Position numbers and translations under genes: made by a program. From JAVBQF01 sp031549195 (GTDB lineage Bacteria > Bacillota_I > Bacilli_A > RF39 > UBA660): a stretch of DNA of 15,711 nt. Positions 14,496 to 15,711 of the stretch are shown here, one piece after another. The notes under the pieces were generated by a model, which worked only from the letters and a program-made list of their open reading frames with translations, was not told where the DNA came from and made no database searches. Location: contig JAVBQF010000031.1 of NCBI GenBank assembly GCA_031549195.1, positions 1 to 15,711 on the forward strand, read 5' to 3'. The first letter of the stretch is position 1. Each line of letters starts with the position of its first letter.

Positions 14496-14555
14496 AATGA
14501 TTATATCACAAAATTCACTCTTACTTGGCTAAATGTTATTTTAAATATAATCATT
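14496..14555. promoter_or_regulatory. Divergent promoter region with an 11-bp inverted repeat carrying both -10 elements
   Basis: AATGATTATAT (14496-14506) and ATATAATCATT (14545-14555) are exact reverse complements, 38 bases apart. Each contains a TATAAT facing outward: for uvrC at 14500-14505 on the minus strand (with TGA extension), and for the DUF2935-like gene at 14546-14551 on the plus strand. For the latter, TTGGCT (14525-14530) is a possible -35 with a short 15-base spacer. The arms may also serve as paired operator half-sites. Confidence 0.5.
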
Positions 14556-14593
14556 TCTGCCTAATAACATATATTATTACAAAGGAGATTTAT

Positions 14594-15508
14594 ATGTTAG
14601 ATAAAAAGGAACTAATTAGTCAATCTTTAATAATGAATCTTTACTATTTAAGGTCGATGAAAGAATATGCTTTAAACATAGAAATCAGTTTTGTCAGTAA
14701 GGATCAGCAAGTAATTACTGATGCTGGAAGTTTTAGAGAACATTTTGATCGGTTATTGGAAGATACGGTAAAACTATCTGATGGAAACATTAGCCAAGAT
14801 TTATTAGACAGTGATATATTTTTTACAGAATATACAAGTAAATGCGAAAGATTAACAGAAGAATTGTTAGCTATAAATATTAATAATCAAATAACAAGAC
14901 ACGAAGAGGCTATGACTGCTGGTACAGTTGAAGTAACAGATGAATTATTAAATGGTGTAAGGACTGTAAATAAGAAAGCTAATACTATAATTCAAAACTT
15001 TATTACTTATACTCAAAGTATATTGGATAATACTACAAAAAATAAACTTTTCTCATATAGTTATCCTACTCTTTTAAAGAAAATACATGATGATACTACA
15101 ATATATCAAAAAGAGTTATCCAGATTAATTGATGAGGAATCGTTTACACCAACCAGTGCTTATCAAAATGAGTGTTGTTTGAATAGAAGTAATGAGATGA
15201 ATGCAATGTTCATAAGAAGTTTTATTGATCCTAAAGATAATGGGGTATTCAAAGAAGCAGATAGTTTTGTAACAGAGTTTCATAATGCAAATTTGAAAGA
15301 TCAACAATTATCACCTGATACTCAATATGATTTGACCAACGAAAGATTAGAGCTTATGAGAAGGTTTAAAGAATTTGTAAATAAAGTGATTGAAGGAATG
15401 CTTAACAGCACATATTATTTAATTATTGAACCAATATTTTTAGATAATATCTTAACAGAAGCTAATTTCTATATACTTATATTAGAGGAAAATTTAAAAA
15501 ATATATAA
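14594..15508 (+). CDS. DUF2935-like helical protein that has lost its metal-site histidines
   Basis: 304 residues, all helical, with two copies of a four-helix unit. Repeat 1 begins SLIMNLYYLRSMKEYALNIE and repeat 2 begins NECCLNRSNEMNAMFIRSFIDP; each ends in a helix with the pattern hydrophobic-x3-(D/E)-x3-Y. I recognise this as the DUF2935 layout: LxxMKEHA / YPLLIEHILREA / IMAEHAKFIRGLLDP / DHVLREAxHYL. At the four positions where that consensus has His, this protein has Tyr25, Lys163, Asn203 and Asn285, so any metal site is probably gone. The consensus is from memory. Family function is not established; it is common in spore-formers and a ferritin/HHE-like metal-binding fold has been suggested. 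Start: ATG at 14594 with AAAGGAG 7 bases before it; an upstream in-frame ATG at 14525 lies at or before the promoter. A terminator shared with upp follows. Confidence 0.75.
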   Translation: MLDKKELISQSLIMNLYYLRSMKEYALNIEISFVSKDQQVITDAGSFREHFDRLLEDTVKLSDGNISQDLLDSDIFFTEYTSKCERLTEELLAININNQITRHEEAMTAGTVEVTDELLNGVRTVNKKANTIIQNFITYTQSILDNTTKNKLFSYSYPTLLKKIHDDTTIYQKELSRLIDEESFTPTSAYQNECCLNRSNEMNAMFIRSFIDPKDNGVFKEADSFVTEFHNANLKDQQLSPDTQYDLTNERLELMRRFKEFVNKVIEGMLNSTYYLIIEPIFLDNILTEANFYILILEENLKNI

Positions 15509-15539
15509 AAAATACTAACTATATTTTAGTTAGTATTTT
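15509..15539. terminator. Bidirectional terminator between the DUF2935-like gene and upp
   Basis: AAAATACTAACT (15509-15520) and AGTTAGTATTTT (15528-15539) form a perfect 12-bp stem with a 7-base loop, flanked by A and T runs. It fills nearly the whole gap between the two stop codons and serves both convergent genes. Confidence 0.85.
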
Positions 15540-15542
15540 ATT

Positions 15543-15711
15543 TTATTTTGTACCAAATATTCTATCGCCTGCATCACCTAAACCAGGTAATATGTAACCA
15601 ACATTATTTAATTTTTCATCAACTGCAGTACAATATATTTGAACATCCGGATGATCTTTTTTAATTCTTTCTAATCCTTCTGGTGCTGCTATAATACATA
15701 AGAAGTTTATC
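15543..15711 (-). CDS. upp: Uracil phosphoribosyltransferase, C-terminal part (cut by window end)
   Basis: Only the last 56 codons are in the window; translated by hand they read INFLCIIAAPEGLERIKKDH, then PDVQIYCTAVDEKLNNVGY, then ILPGLGDAGDRIFGTK and a TAA stop. This is the well-conserved Upp C-terminus, with GYILPGLGDAGDRIFGT forming part of the uracil-binding site. Upp salvages uracil by converting it with PRPP to UMP. The N-terminal three quarters, promoter and partners are outside the window. Confidence 0.93.
   Translation of the reverse strand, partial: INFLCIIAAPEGLERIKKDHPDVQIYCTAVDEKLNNVGYILPGLGDAGDRIFGTK

Noticed and set aside
14525..14593. 23-codon extension of the DUF2935-like protein
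   Set aside because: It spans the plus-strand -10 box at 14546-14551, and the AAAGGAG site at 14581 clearly serves the ATG at 14594.
1..15711. CRISPR array, insertion sequence, tRNA or rRNA genes, attachment sites
   Set aside because: No regularly spaced repeats, transposase motifs, cloverleaf or rRNA-like segments were seen on either strand.

Overview
The window reads as a chromosomal segment of a low-GC Firmicutes bacterium (Bacilli/Mollicutes-adjacent or clostridial). The evidence is a very AT-rich base composition, strong AGGAGG-type ribosome binding sites on nearly every gene, a SpoVB-like flippase, a DUF2935-type protein and BcrA-type ABC genes. The genetic code looks standard: Trp is TGG (for example in miaA), and TGA is a true stop (rsmE). 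I cannot name the species. Genes are tightly packed, with 1-8 bp overlaps and terminators folded into stop codons. No tRNA, rRNA, CRISPR array or mobile element was seen, and no gene-free stretch exceeds about 110 bases.

Layout, left to right. (1) 1-1155 (+): the C-terminal ~385 residues of a SpoVB/MurJ-like MOP-superfamily flippase. It converges on a membrane-anchored Cys-containing hypothetical protein (1159-1848, -). (2) 1916-5769 (-): RNA-modification genes. miaA, rsmE and a membrane-anchored acidic coiled-coil protein form one coupled operon ending in a terminator. mtaB follows with its own promoter. miaA and mtaB both act on purine 37 of tRNA anticodon loops, and rsmE acts on 16S rRNA. 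(3) 5818-7860 (-): a self-contained three-gene operon of unknown function with its own promoter and terminator. It encodes two mutually similar proteins with glycine-rich hydrophobic hairpins, then an 83-residue soluble protein. It is the best candidate for something undescribed here. (4) 7908-10275 (-): an ABC-2 exporter pair (ATPase and permease). The permease has a large ectodomain and a TTG start; the ATPase has a Gly-to-Val change in its signature motif. (5) 10370-14482 (-): DNA repair. mutL is preceded by and coupled to a small membrane-anchored PepSY-like protein, and uvrC lies upstream of both. (6) 14594-15508 (+): a DUF2935-like protein, transcribed divergently from uvrC, that seems to have lost the family's conserved histidines. 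It converges on upp (15543-15711, -; only the C-terminus is in the window).

The themes are housekeeping: tRNA/rRNA modification, mismatch and excision repair, nucleotide salvage and envelope transport. Interspersed are lineage-type membrane proteins of unknown role. Five starts were placed downstream of the longest possible ORF start (mtaB, the 360-aa protein, mutL, uvrC and the DUF2935 gene) because the Shine-Dalgarno sequence and promoter positions fit only the internal ATG; the 143-aa PepSY-like gene was treated the same way.
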